Shown here piece after piece: positions 10,487 to 18,806 of a DNA stretch of 64,000 bases. Each line of letters begins with the position of its first letter. The first letter of the stretch is position 1. Position numbers and translations under genes: made by a program. Under the pieces are notes generated by a model. That model did no database searches and was not told the DNA's origin. It saw only the letters and a program-made list of their open reading frames with translations. Origin of the DNA: Clostridia bacterium (GTDB lineage Bacteria; Bacillota_A; Clostridia; Christensenellales; Aristaeellaceae); contig JAFQEB010000054.1 of the NCBI GenBank assembly GCA_017399225.1, positions 9,204-73,203 on the forward strand, read 5' to 3'.

Positions 10487-11264
10487 AATTTTTGCACTCT
10501 GCCCGGTGCAGCAGCTCCCCCATCGCCTCTGCGATCCGGGGCAGCTTGTCAGACAGGGTGCACACATGGGCTGCATCCTCCAGCCAGAGCGTACCGACCG
10601 TATCGCTGCTGACGCCGCCGGCGATGATCTCGCAGCTATTGGGGGAAATGACCTCATCCGCCCTGCTCTGCACGGTCAGAATGGGGCACTGCACCGCGTG
10701 CAGATCCCGCCGGGCCATCTTGATCAGCTTGTGCAGATCGGCGCCGCAGGTCGTATAAAAGCCAGGATAGCCATAGTCATAGCGCGCATCCACCTGGTAC
10801 GGAGACGCCTCCCGGTTCCTCCACATCACCTGCCGGACAAAGGGCGCGGCCAGCCGGGCAATGGGCAGAAAAGGATTCTGCACCGCCATCGGCGCACTGA
10901 TGGTGATCACGGATACCGGGTGCATCTGTTCAGCGATCAGCAGCGCGATGCAGCCGCCCATGCTCAGCCCGGCAACGCTGACCTGCTGATACCGGGCCTG
11001 CAAACGGCAGAATGCCTCCTTGGCGGCGTCCAGCCAGTCCTGCCAGTGGGTCTGCGCCATGGCCTCCATACTCTGGGCATGGCCGGGGAGGTTGACGCCC
11101 TCCACCGTAAAGCCCTGGGCATGAAGCAGCTCCCCCAGGGGGCGCATATGCGCCGCCGTGCCGGTAAAGCCATGCAGCAGCAGCACGGCATGGTCGCCGC
11201 CCTCCAGATGGAAGGGCTGGCACTCGGGCGCTGAAAAGTCTTTCTCCGGACGGTGCTTCATCAT
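10485..11264 (-). CDS. Alpha/beta hydrolase (monoacylglycerol lipase / carboxylesterase-like)
   Basis: This 259-residue cytoplasmic hydrolase has the oxyanion motif LLHGFTGT (about residues 29-36), the nucleophile elbow GLSMGG (about 99-104), an acid in SRADEVI and the catalytic His in EDAAHV. This matches the Est30/YvaK esterase group and monoacylglycerol lipases. The substrate is unknown. Its ribosome binding site is GGGAGGG. It follows trkA by 29 bases on the same strand, so it is probably the last gene of the trkH-trkA transcript. The overlap of its 3' end with the palindromic terminator is minimal. Confidence 0.88.
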   Translation of the reverse strand: MMKHRPEKDFSAPECQPFHLEGGDHAVLLLHGFTGTAAHMRPLGELLHAQGFTVEGVNLPGHAQSMEAMAQTHWQDWLDAAKEAFCRLQARYQQVSVAGLSMGGCIALLIAEQMHPVSVITISAPMAVQNPFLPIARLAAPFVRQVMWRNREASPYQVDARYDYGYPGFYTTCGADLHKLIKMARRDLHAVQCPILTVQSRADEVISPNSCEIIAGGVSSDTVGTLWLEDAAHVCTLSDKLPRIAEAMGELLHRAECKN

Positions 11265-11293
11265 CTGCGCTTCCCTCCCCGATTCGAATTTGA

Positions 11294-11947
11294 TCAGCGA
11301 ATGGCCTCAATATCCTTGCTGCGGCCCAGCACCAGCAGCACATCCCCCGGCTGCAGGCACATATCAGCACCTGGGGCTGGCAGAAAGCTCTCCCCGCGTT
11401 TAACGCCCATCACGGACAGGCCATAGTCGCGGCGAACATTGATCTCCAACAGCGTCCTTCCACACCATTTGTCCGGCGTGAGAAGCTCTGCGATCCTGTA
11501 ATCGCCGGACAGCTCCGCCAGGTCAAGAATGTTGGGGGCGTCCAGGGAGCGTGCGACCCGCTGGCCCATGTCCTGCTCCGGGAAAACGACCCGATCTGCG
11601 CCGACCTTCCGCAGCACCTTTGCGTGCAGCTCATCCACCGCCTTGGCGATCACCAGCGGCACGCCCGCCTCCTTGCACAGTACGGTCACCAGAATGCTAT
11701 CACGGGAATTGGTGCCGATGGCGACCACCGCAGCATCAAAGCTGGCGATATCCATTTCAGCCAGCGCAGCTTCATCGGTGGCATCTGCCTGGATCGCCTG
11801 CGTCACGTGGGGCGCAAGCGTATTGACCAGTTCCTCATCCGCATCCACCGCCAGCACCTCATGTCCCATCTGGCTCAGATGCACCGCAACGCTGGCGCCA
11901 AAGCGGCCCAGCCCCAGAACAATGATCTGCTTCTTTCTGTTTTTCAT
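11294..11947 (-). CDS. trkA: Trk/Ktr potassium uptake regulatory subunit
   Basis: This 217-residue RCK protein gates the potassium channel encoded just upstream. Residues 5-125 form the TrkA_N Rossmann domain (VLGLGRFGASVAVHL and the acidic end of strand 2 at AVDADEE bind NAD or ATP). Residues 140-217 form the TrkA_C domain. This single-RCK size is that of KtrA/KtrC rather than the double TrkA of Enterobacteria. The ATG follows AGGAGGG and lies 12 bases after the trkH stop, as expected for a two-gene potassium uptake unit. Confidence 0.93.
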   Translation of the reverse strand: MKNRKKQIIVLGLGRFGASVAVHLSQMGHEVLAVDADEELVNTLAPHVTQAIQADATDEAALAEMDIASFDAAVVAIGTNSRDSILVTVLCKEAGVPLVIAKAVDELHAKVLRKVGADRVVFPEQDMGQRVARSLDAPNILDLAELSGDYRIAELLTPDKWCGRTLLEINVRRDYGLSVMGVKRGESFLPAPGADMCLQPGDVLLVLGRSKDIEAIR

Positions 11948-11959
11948 CTCTAGCCCTCC

Positions 11960-13336
11960 TTACCCTATGGGCAAATTTTCTTCAGGATATCGTATATGGC
12001 TCGTCTTGCCCTCCTGCTTACGGGCAAGCGCAAGGGCCATGGTCATCGGGCCGACACGGCCCAGATACATCATCAGCACCAGCACGATTCTGCTTAGCGT
12101 GCCAAGGCCGGGCGTACCGGCGCTGGACACGCCGACAGTAGCGATGGCCGAGGCGGTTTCCATCAGCACGTCCTCAAAGGGAACGCGCCCACCCTCTGCG
12201 GTGGTGAGGATCAGCGTTCCGCCAAGGAACACCGTCAGCGTGACCGACACGATGGTCAGCGCCCGCTGCGCCAGGCCTCGGGGAATGCGCTTCTTCATGA
12301 CCACGGCTTCCTGCTCGCCTCGGATCGCCGACCAGACGACCAGCCCCAGCACCGCGATCGTCGTGATCTTCATGCCGCCGCCTGTGGAGGCAGGGGCCGC
12401 GCCCGTGAGCATCAGCAGCACGGATACCAGCTTGCTGCCGTCCTGCATGGCAGCAAGATCCACGGTGTTAAAGCCTGCCGTTCGCATCGTCACAGACTGA
12501 AAAAAAGCATTGAGCAGCTTATTTCCCGCGCCATCTATGCTTCCCAGCGTACCCGGATTATGCCACTCTGCCAGCGCAAAGCAGACAGTTCCCAAAGCCA
12601 GGAGCAGCACTGTCATCACCATGACCAGCCGGGCGTGCAGGGAGAGCGCACGCCACCTGAACCGGTTGGACAGGATCTCCGTGATCACAGCAAAGCCCAT
12701 GCCGCCCAGGATAATCAGGGCCGCAATGGTCAGGAGCACCAGCGGATCCTGCTGAAATGCCGTCAGAGAGGAAAAACCGCCAAAGAGATCAAAGCCTGCG
12801 TTGCAGAAGGCACTTACAGCGTGCCAGAAACTGTAGTACAGTCCCTTTCCCCAGCCCAGCAGCGGCACCATGCGGATGCTCAGCAGCATTGCGCCCAACA
12901 CCTCGATGATCAGCGCCATCGCACCGTACCACAAAAGCACCTGCGTCAGTCCGGACAGCGTGGAGGCATTCATGGATTCCCGCATCAGCACCCGATCCTT
13001 CAGGGTGATGCGCCGCCCAAGGGCCAGCATGATCAGCGTGGCAAACACCATAAAGCCCAGGCCGCCAACCTGGATCAGCGTCAGGAGCACCAGCTGGCCA
13101 AAGAGGGAAAATGTCGTGCCCGTATCGACCACGACCAGACCCGTGACACATATGGCGCTGGTCGCTGTAAACAGCCCGTTTCCAAGGCCAATGGATTCCC
13201 CCGAGGCTGCAGCTGCAGGCAGCGCCAGCAGAACGCCGCCGATCAGAATCAGTGCAAGAAACCCCAAACACAGTATCTGCTCAGGGGCAAAATCCCGCCC
13301 TTTACCTTCGCGGCCTTCCTTTCTCAGCACGCACAT
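11960..13336 (-). CDS. trkH: TrkH/KtrB-type potassium transporter, membrane subunit
   Basis: This 458-residue integral membrane protein belongs to the Trk/Ktr/HKT family. The four selectivity-loop glycines can be seen in TSAICVTGLVVVDTG, AFCNAGFDLFG, TMRTAGFNTVD and APASTGGGMKITT, each between hydrophobic helices. It imports potassium with the RCK partner encoded next. The ATG sits after AAAGGAGG. The gene begins 30 bases after the spoIIE stop with no visible promoter, so read-through from spoIIE is possible. Confidence 0.94.
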   Translation of the reverse strand: MCVLRKEGREGKGRDFAPEQILCLGFLALILIGGVLLALPAAAASGESIGLGNGLFTATSAICVTGLVVVDTGTTFSLFGQLVLLTLIQVGGLGFMVFATLIMLALGRRITLKDRVLMRESMNASTLSGLTQVLLWYGAMALIIEVLGAMLLSIRMVPLLGWGKGLYYSFWHAVSAFCNAGFDLFGGFSSLTAFQQDPLVLLTIAALIILGGMGFAVITEILSNRFRWRALSLHARLVMVMTVLLLALGTVCFALAEWHNPGTLGSIDGAGNKLLNAFFQSVTMRTAGFNTVDLAAMQDGSKLVSVLLMLTGAAPASTGGGMKITTIAVLGLVVWSAIRGEQEAVVMKKRIPRGLAQRALTIVSVTLTVFLGGTLILTTAEGGRVPFEDVLMETASAIATVGVSSAGTPGLGTLSRIVLVLMMYLGRVGPMTMALALARKQEGKTSHIRYPEENLPIG

Positions 13337-13366
13337 CAGGCCTCCTTTGCATTACGATTGCGTATA

Positions 13367-15727
13367 TTATACATCATCCTCCCCGCTTTGTACACCCTCT
13401 GTGTTCTCCAGGCGGATCACCATCACGGTCTGGTCATCCCTGGGCCGTCCCCCGTCCGCTTCGATGGCGCTCTGTACGAGAGCTTCGGCAGCCGCCTGCG
13501 GGTCATATACATTCAGCACCTCTTTCAGCCGCGTCTCCAGCGCAGCCTTGCCTTTGAAGGCTTCCTCCACGCCGTCGGTTATCAGCACCAGCGCATCTCC
13601 TGAATGCAGGCGGAGGGAAGCTGTCCGGCTCTCAATATGCTCCAGGATGCCAATGGGCAGCGCATCCCCTGTCAGGTAGGTCAGCTTATCCTCCTGACAC
13701 AGCCAGGTCCCTGCCGCCCCAAGCTTATCCAGCGAAGCATGCCCGCTCCACAAATCAATTATGATCAGATCCGCCGTGGTGAAGCGCTCGCCATGCCCAC
13801 TCAGGAGCATCATGCCGTTAACTGCCGTCAGGGCCTGCTGACTGGTATAGCCCGCATCCAGGCATAGCCGCAGCAGCTCCGCCGTTTCCCGGGAGAACAG
13901 CGCTGCGCTTTCCCCATGTCCCATGCCGTCGGACAGCACTGCCATGAATCGGCCGTCCTGCAGGATGCCGCTCCAGACCGTATCTCCGCAGACCCCGCCG
14001 TCGCTGCCGCCAAAGGCCGCAGAGGCTATCCCGCATACGGCATGGAACACCGGGCTTTGTGCCAGCTCGACCCGATCTCCGTCTATGCGCCTGACCTCCA
14101 CGGGCGCGTCGATCACCGCGCTGACCAGGCCGCACAGCTCCTCCGCCTGCCTGCGGGCGCCGGTGATGAACTGCAGCTCAAAGGCCGCCTGCACATGCCC
14201 CTGCACCCGCCGCACCCAGGACAGGCGCACCGGTGCGGCTGCGTCAGCCAGCTCCCGGCGGATCCTGCGGGCACTGTAATCATCCCACCAGCTTTCCCCG
14301 GCGGACAGCATCGCAAATCGCCGGGCAGCGCCGGCCATTGCCGTCAGATGGGTCACGAGCATATCCCGCTGGTAGCAGGCATTGCGGATGCTCCTGCGAT
14401 AGGCCGCATCCTCCTGGCGGAGATAATCCATGCTTTGCCGCAGGTGATAGAGGCGCTGGCAGCCCAGGCCCCGCAGCTCCTCCAGCGCGTCCTGCCAGAT
14501 CGGCTCATCCGCTTCCCGGCAGTCCCAGACGGTTTCTGCCTTGCCGACCGCAGCCTCGGTGGTCATGCAGCCGCAGCAGGGCATATCAGGGCAGCCCTCG
14601 CACAGCTTGTGCTCCCACCACCGGCCATCCCGGGTCTCCTCCGGCATGATCGGGGACGGCACCGCCATGGCCATGGCGTCCACCGTTTTCTCCCAGGCGG
14701 CAAGGGTACTGGCGGCATATGCGTCGCCCGGGGCAGGCTGATCGCTGAGGAAGCGCCGGTAGACGGCCTGTCCCCGCTCCACAGCGCCGGGCGGCATGAG
14801 AGCCCCTGCCAGCGCCGCAGCCAGCACCGCAGCGCCGCAGCCGACCCCCGCGCTGCCGGAAAGAGTCATCGCCAGCAGAGCGCCCAGGGCAAAGGCACAG
14901 CAGGTCAGGCGTCTGCGGCCAAGTGCCTGCACCACCCCAGCCAGGAATCCCCCCAGCGCCAGCGCAGCCGACATCGTCAGCGGAAAGCCCTGCAAGGCCA
15001 TTGTCACCCCGCTGAGCATCCCTGCGGCGCAGCCTGCTCCCACGCCAAGATAGAGCGCCGTCAGCAGCACAGCCAGGGAGGCCATCAGCGCACCGATATT
15101 CACCCCCAGCACCAGCAGCCGGGCCCCGCCGCAGATCATGAGCAGCGCCATGAAGGCCACGCAGACCCGCTCTTCCATGCTGTCCAGATGTCGCGGCGGG
15201 GTGCTGCCCGCGGATTCCATCAGCGCCTTGAGGCCCCTGTACATCAGCGGCGCAGCCAGCGCGCTGAGGACAATGCCCGCCCAGGAGAGCAGCATGGCCT
15301 CTGCCGTGGGAGCAAAGCAGGCCGCCACCGCGCCGGGCAGCATCGCCGCTGCGGTGAAGCCCATCAATACCGCATTCCCTCGCCCACAGACCACCATGGG
15401 GCCGAGCCACATCAGCGCGATGCTGATCAGCCCCTCCCAGCGGGGATCAAAGCCCCAGAGCAGCCGCAGCAGCATCGCCGCGACCGCACCGGCTGCCGGT
15501 TTCCCGATGGGCTTGTCCAGGGCTGAAAGTGCCGTCATCCAGGACAGGTGCAGCCCTGAGGGGATCCCGATCACCTCCGCCAGCGCCAGCAGGAAGCCCG
15601 GTGCAGCCTCTGCCGCAAACCGCAAAAGCCCCTGCAGCTGTACCGCCGAGGGCAGCGCGAACCGCCGCTTGCCGTCCAGCATCCCCTTTTTTCGTCTTTT
15701 TCCCGTTCTGAGCACCATCTCCGCCAT
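13367..15727 (-). CDS. spoIIE: Stage II sporulation protein E (PP2C phosphatase)
   Basis: SpoIIE dephosphorylates SpoIIAA at the asymmetric septum and so activates sigma F in the forespore; it also binds FtsZ. Here 786 residues contain about ten hydrophobic segments (roughly 30-320), a regulatory middle region with a CEGCPDMPCCGCM cysteine cluster, and a C-terminal PP2C domain (roughly 570-786) with SDGMGHGESAALFS and a late ITDGVEEAF metal site. The start is the ATG after GGGAGGAAG; an in-frame ATG 54 bases upstream lacks a ribosome binding site. A partial Spo0A-box-like TGTCGATG lies about 80 bases upstream, only suggestive. It marks an endospore-forming lineage. Confidence 0.94.
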   Translation of the reverse strand: MAEMVLRTGKRRKKGMLDGKRRFALPSAVQLQGLLRFAAEAAPGFLLALAEVIGIPSGLHLSWMTALSALDKPIGKPAAGAVAAMLLRLLWGFDPRWEGLISIALMWLGPMVVCGRGNAVLMGFTAAAMLPGAVAACFAPTAEAMLLSWAGIVLSALAAPLMYRGLKALMESAGSTPPRHLDSMEERVCVAFMALLMICGGARLLVLGVNIGALMASLAVLLTALYLGVGAGCAAGMLSGVTMALQGFPLTMSAALALGGFLAGVVQALGRRRLTCCAFALGALLAMTLSGSAGVGCGAAVLAAALAGALMPPGAVERGQAVYRRFLSDQPAPGDAYAASTLAAWEKTVDAMAMAVPSPIMPEETRDGRWWEHKLCEGCPDMPCCGCMTTEAAVGKAETVWDCREADEPIWQDALEELRGLGCQRLYHLRQSMDYLRQEDAAYRRSIRNACYQRDMLVTHLTAMAGAARRFAMLSAGESWWDDYSARRIRRELADAAAPVRLSWVRRVQGHVQAAFELQFITGARRQAEELCGLVSAVIDAPVEVRRIDGDRVELAQSPVFHAVCGIASAAFGGSDGGVCGDTVWSGILQDGRFMAVLSDGMGHGESAALFSRETAELLRLCLDAGYTSQQALTAVNGMMLLSGHGERFTTADLIIIDLWSGHASLDKLGAAGTWLCQEDKLTYLTGDALPIGILEHIESRTASLRLHSGDALVLITDGVEEAFKGKAALETRLKEVLNVYDPQAAAEALVQSAIEADGGRPRDDQTVMVIRLENTEGVQSGEDDV

Positions 15728-15820
15728 AGCTCTTCCTCCCGCTCGCTTCTGTGTGAAAGCATACGGCAAGGAGGTATACATATACGTCGATTGAGGGGAA
15801 AAAGCCTGTCGATGAACAGA

Positions 15821-15853
15821 GAAAATCCCGGAAGCTGTACAAGCCTCCGGGAT
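15821..15853 (-). terminator. Terminator of the csoR-copA operon
   Basis: On the minus strand an 8-bp stem (ATCCCGGA with TCCGGGAT) is followed by TTTTCTCTG just downstream of the copA stop. Confidence 0.8.
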
Positions 15854-15857
15854 GTGC

Positions 15858-18380
15858 TTATTCGATGGAAATGACCTGGTAATCCTCGTCCTCGACAGCC
15901 TGGCGCAGCAGCGCGTCGTCCACCGGCGCGGAAAGCGTCAGGATCGCCGTGCCCTCCGTGTGACTGGCAGTCGCCTCCTCCACGCCGTCGATGGCCTCCA
16001 GCACACGCTTCACCATCGCCTCGCAGTGGCCGCACATCATGCCCTCAATGTGCATGACCCGGCGGACCCCGCAAACGGCGGGCGCTTCCTCTTTGGGAAG
16101 AACGATCTCCGGCAGCTCGACCGGGGCAATGCGCCGATCCTTCCCGGCGTCATGCAGGCGCAGCAGATTCAGCCGCAGGGCATTGGATACCACGCAGAAG
16201 CTGGACAGGGACATCGCCGCCGCTCCAAACATGGGGCTCAGCTCCCACCCAAGCAGCTGTGCAAACACGCCCGCCGCCAAGGGGATCCCCAGCACATTGT
16301 AGCAGAAGGCCCAGAACAGGTTTTGGTGGATGCTGCGCAGCGTCGCCCGGCTGAGGCGGATGGCAGCCGCCACGTCCGTCAGGCGGCTGTTGATGAGCAC
16401 CACGTCCGCAGCGTCGATGGCCACGTCCGTGCCTGCACCGATGGCGATGCCCACGTCAGCGCGGGTCAGGGCGGGGGCGTCGTTGATACCGTCGCCCACC
16501 ATGGCCACGCGGCCCGCCTCGGAAAGCTGGCGGATCACCGCCTCCTTGCCCTCCGGCTTGACCCCCGCGATGACGCGGTCAACGCCGGCTTCACGCCCCA
16601 CGGCCTGGGCGGTACGCTCGTTGTCGCCGGTCAGCATCACCACGCGTACACCCATCCCCTGCAGCTCCCGGATCGCCTGGGGGCTGTCCTCTTTGACGGC
16701 GTCCGCCACGGCGATCGCGCCCAGCAGCTGTCCGTTCCTGGCAAAGAGCAGCGGCGTTTTCCCCTGCCCGGCCAGATTTTCGATCTGTTCCCGCATTGCA
16801 TCAGAAACCGGTGCGACGCCCGAAATATAGGCCAAGCTGCCGCCGGAGAGGCGCTGCCCGTCCAGCGTGCCGGTAAGACCGTTGCCCGGCAGGGCCGTGA
16901 AGTCCGCGACCTCCGGGAGGTTTTTGGCCCCCGCATAGGCCAGCACTGCCTTTGCCAGCGGATGCTCCGAGCGGGCCTCCAGCGCAGCGGCAAGGGAGAT
17001 CAGCGTCTCCTCGCTCACCTCCGGCGCAGGCAGCACGTCCGTCACCCGGGGTTCACCGCTGGTGATGGTGCCGGTCTTGTCCAGCGCCACGATCTGCACA
17101 CGTCCCGCCGTTTCCAGGGAAGCAGCCGTTTTGAACAGCACGCCGCTTTTCGCGCCCATGCCGTTGCCCACCATGATCGCCACGGGCGTTGCAAGGCCCA
17201 GGGCGCAGGGGCAGCTGATCACCAGCACGGAAATGGCCCGCTCCAGCGCATGGCCGAAATCCGGCTCGATCAGCATCCAGACGATGAAGGTAACGACGGC
17301 GATGCTGATCACCGCAGGCACAAACACACCGCTGACGCGATCAGCCACCTTGGCGATGGGGGCTTTCGTCGCCGCTGCATCGGACACCATGCGGATGATC
17401 TGGCTCAGGGTCGTATCCTCGCCCACGCGGGTCGCCTCGCAACGCAGATAGCCGCTGGTGTTGACCGTCGCGGCGGATACGCTATCCCCCACGGCCTTGT
17501 CCACCGGGATGCTCTCGCCGGTCAGGGCCGCCTCGTTGACGGAGGAGAAGCCCTCCAGCACCACGCCGTCCACCGGGATGCTCTCCCCCGGCCGGACGAT
17601 GAAAACATCCCCCTTCTTCACCTCCGCGATGGGCACGGTCTGTTCCCTGCCCTCCACGAGGATCGTTGCAGTCTGAGGTGCAAGCTTCATCAGGGCCCGC
17701 AGCGCGTCGGTGGTTTTGCCCTTGCTGCGCGCCTCCAGCATCTTGCCCACGGTGATCAGCGTCAGGATCATCGCGGCGGATTCATAATAGAAGCCATGCA
17801 GGTAGTGATGCACCGTCTCCGGCGCATTGAGCTGCGCATGGGTCATGGCAAAGGTCATCCACAGGCTGTACCCGAAGGACGCCATGGAGCCCAGCGCCAC
17901 CAGCGTATCCATATTGGGCGAGCGCTTCCACAGGGCCTTGAAGCCGCTGATGAAGAATTTCTGGTTGATGACCATAACGATCGCCGTCAGCACCAGCTCC
18001 AGAAGGGCAATGGCCAGCGCGTTCTGTGCCAGGATCTCCGGCAGGGGCCAGCCCCACATGACATGCCCCATGGATACATACATCAACACCAGCAGGAATC
18101 CAAGCGACCAGATCAGACGGCGGCGAAGCACGGGTGTATCGTGGTCCGCCAGAGGATCTGCGTCAGCCGCCTTTGGGGCCGCCCCCTTCACGGACGCGCC
18201 ATAGCCCGCCTCCGTCACCGCACGGATGATCTCACCTTCCGATGCTCTGCCCTCCACCCCCATGGCATTGGTCAGGAGGGATACCGATACGTCCGTTACG
18301 CCGGGCACCTTCCGCACGGCCTTCTCCACCCGTGCGCTGCAGGCCGCGCAGGTCATGCCGGTCACGTCAAATTGCTTCAT
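15858..18380 (-). CDS. copA: Copper-translocating P1B-type ATPase with two HMA domains
   Basis: This 840-residue membrane pump exports Cu(I) with ATP. In order it has an N-terminal HMA domain (GMTCAAC near residue 9), transmembrane helices, the actuator motif LTGES, the metal-site helix [11 protein letters not shown], the phosphorylation motif DKTGT, the SEHP motif and GDGINDAP. A second HMA domain with GMMCGHC lies at the extreme C-terminus, an unusual position. The start is the ATG after GAGGTG; a GTG nine bases upstream is inside the ribosome binding site. It lies 10 bases after csoR and shares its copper-controlled promoter. Confidence 0.96.
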   Translation of the reverse strand: MKQFDVTGMTCAACSARVEKAVRKVPGVTDVSVSLLTNAMGVEGRASEGEIIRAVTEAGYGASVKGAAPKAADADPLADHDTPVLRRRLIWSLGFLLVLMYVSMGHVMWGWPLPEILAQNALAIALLELVLTAIVMVINQKFFISGFKALWKRSPNMDTLVALGSMASFGYSLWMTFAMTHAQLNAPETVHHYLHGFYYESAAMILTLITVGKMLEARSKGKTTDALRALMKLAPQTATILVEGREQTVPIAEVKKGDVFIVRPGESIPVDGVVLEGFSSVNEAALTGESIPVDKAVGDSVSAATVNTSGYLRCEATRVGEDTTLSQIIRMVSDAAATKAPIAKVADRVSGVFVPAVISIAVVTFIVWMLIEPDFGHALERAISVLVISCPCALGLATPVAIMVGNGMGAKSGVLFKTAASLETAGRVQIVALDKTGTITSGEPRVTDVLPAPEVSEETLISLAAALEARSEHPLAKAVLAYAGAKNLPEVADFTALPGNGLTGTLDGQRLSGGSLAYISGVAPVSDAMREQIENLAGQGKTPLLFARNGQLLGAIAVADAVKEDSPQAIRELQGMGVRVVMLTGDNERTAQAVGREAGVDRVIAGVKPEGKEAVIRQLSEAGRVAMVGDGINDAPALTRADVGIAIGAGTDVAIDAADVVLINSRLTDVAAAIRLSRATLRSIHQNLFWAFCYNVLGIPLAAGVFAQLLGWELSPMFGAAAMSLSSFCVVSNALRLNLLRLHDAGKDRRIAPVELPEIVLPKEEAPAVCGVRRVMHIEGMMCGHCEAMVKRVLEAIDGVEEATASHTEGTAILTLSAPVDDALLRQAVEDEDYQVISIE

Positions 18381-18390
18381 ACATGGCACC

Positions 18391-18696
18391 TCATTTCATC
18401 AGCTTCTGGAGCGTAGCCAGCAGCTCATCTACCGCCTCGTCGTGGCCCTGGCGGATATCATCCGCAACGCAGGTGCGGATATGCTCGGAGAGCAGCGCCC
18501 GGGCAAAGGCATTGATGGCTGCACCTGCCGCAGACGCCTGCGTGAGGATATCCGGACAATAAGCGTCCTTCTCCACCATGCCGCGCAGGCCGCGGATCTG
18601 CCCCTCAATGCGGCTGAGGCGGTTGATCAGCGCCTGCTTTTCCTCCTCGGATCTGATTTTGATGCGGCTGCATTCACAGCTGCCTGTCATGCTCAT
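18391..18696 (-). CDS. csoR: CsoR-family copper-sensing repressor
   Basis: This 101-residue all-alpha protein of the CsoR/RcnR family should repress its own operon until Cu(I) binds. The typical core [21 protein letters not shown] and the metal ligands Cys-47 (DAYCPDI), His-72 (SEHIRTC) and Cys-76 form the C-H-C pattern of copper-type CsoR. An extra N-terminal CxC (SCECS) is present. It is first in a csoR-copA operon. Its promoter carries a matching palindrome in the spacer. Confidence 0.94.
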   Translation of the reverse strand: MSMTGSCECSRIKIRSEEEKQALINRLSRIEGQIRGLRGMVEKDAYCPDILTQASAAGAAINAFARALLSEHIRTCVADDIRQGHDEAVDELLATLQKLMK

Positions 18697-18727
18697 AGCT
18701 TGCCTCCTAATCTATCTTCTCACACCG

Positions 18728-18756
18728 ATTATATACCCCCTCAGGGTATCTGTCAA
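18728..18756 (-). promoter_or_regulatory. csoR-copA promoter
   Basis: The minus strand reads TTGACA, 17 bp, TATAAT: a full consensus sigma-A promoter 32 bases from the csoR ATG. Such strength is consistent with a promoter held by a repressor. Confidence 0.93.
18733..18749. promoter_or_regulatory. CsoR operator in the promoter spacer
   Basis: ATACCCCCTCAGGGTAT is a pseudo-palindrome of the ATACCC...GGGTAT type known for CsoR. It fills the spacer between -35 and -10, so repressor binding would block RNA polymerase directly. Confidence 0.85.
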
Positions 18757-18763
18757 GACAGGA

Positions 18764-18788
18764 AAAGACCCGGCATTTCTGCCGGGCC
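18764..18788 (-). terminator. Terminator after the repeat-rich secreted protein gene
   Basis: On the minus strand GGCCCGGCAGAAATGCCGGGTC is followed by TTTTCC. It separates this gene from the csoR promoter. Confidence 0.8.
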
Positions 18789-18806
18789 GTTGAGGTTGGA
18801 TCGAGT

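Noticed and set aside
13252..13557. Plus-strand frame near the spoIIE-trkH junction
   Set aside because: Lies opposite the end of spoIIE and the start of trkH, with no ribosome binding site or family.
15807..15814. Spo0A-box-like TGTCGATG upstream of spoIIE
   Set aside because: Matches only part of the known box and lies near the terminator of the previous operon; not strong enough as a feature.
15852..18416. Plus-strand frame of 854 codons opposite copA
   Set aside because: Antisense shadow of copA with a His/Arg/Gly-rich, non-protein-like translation.
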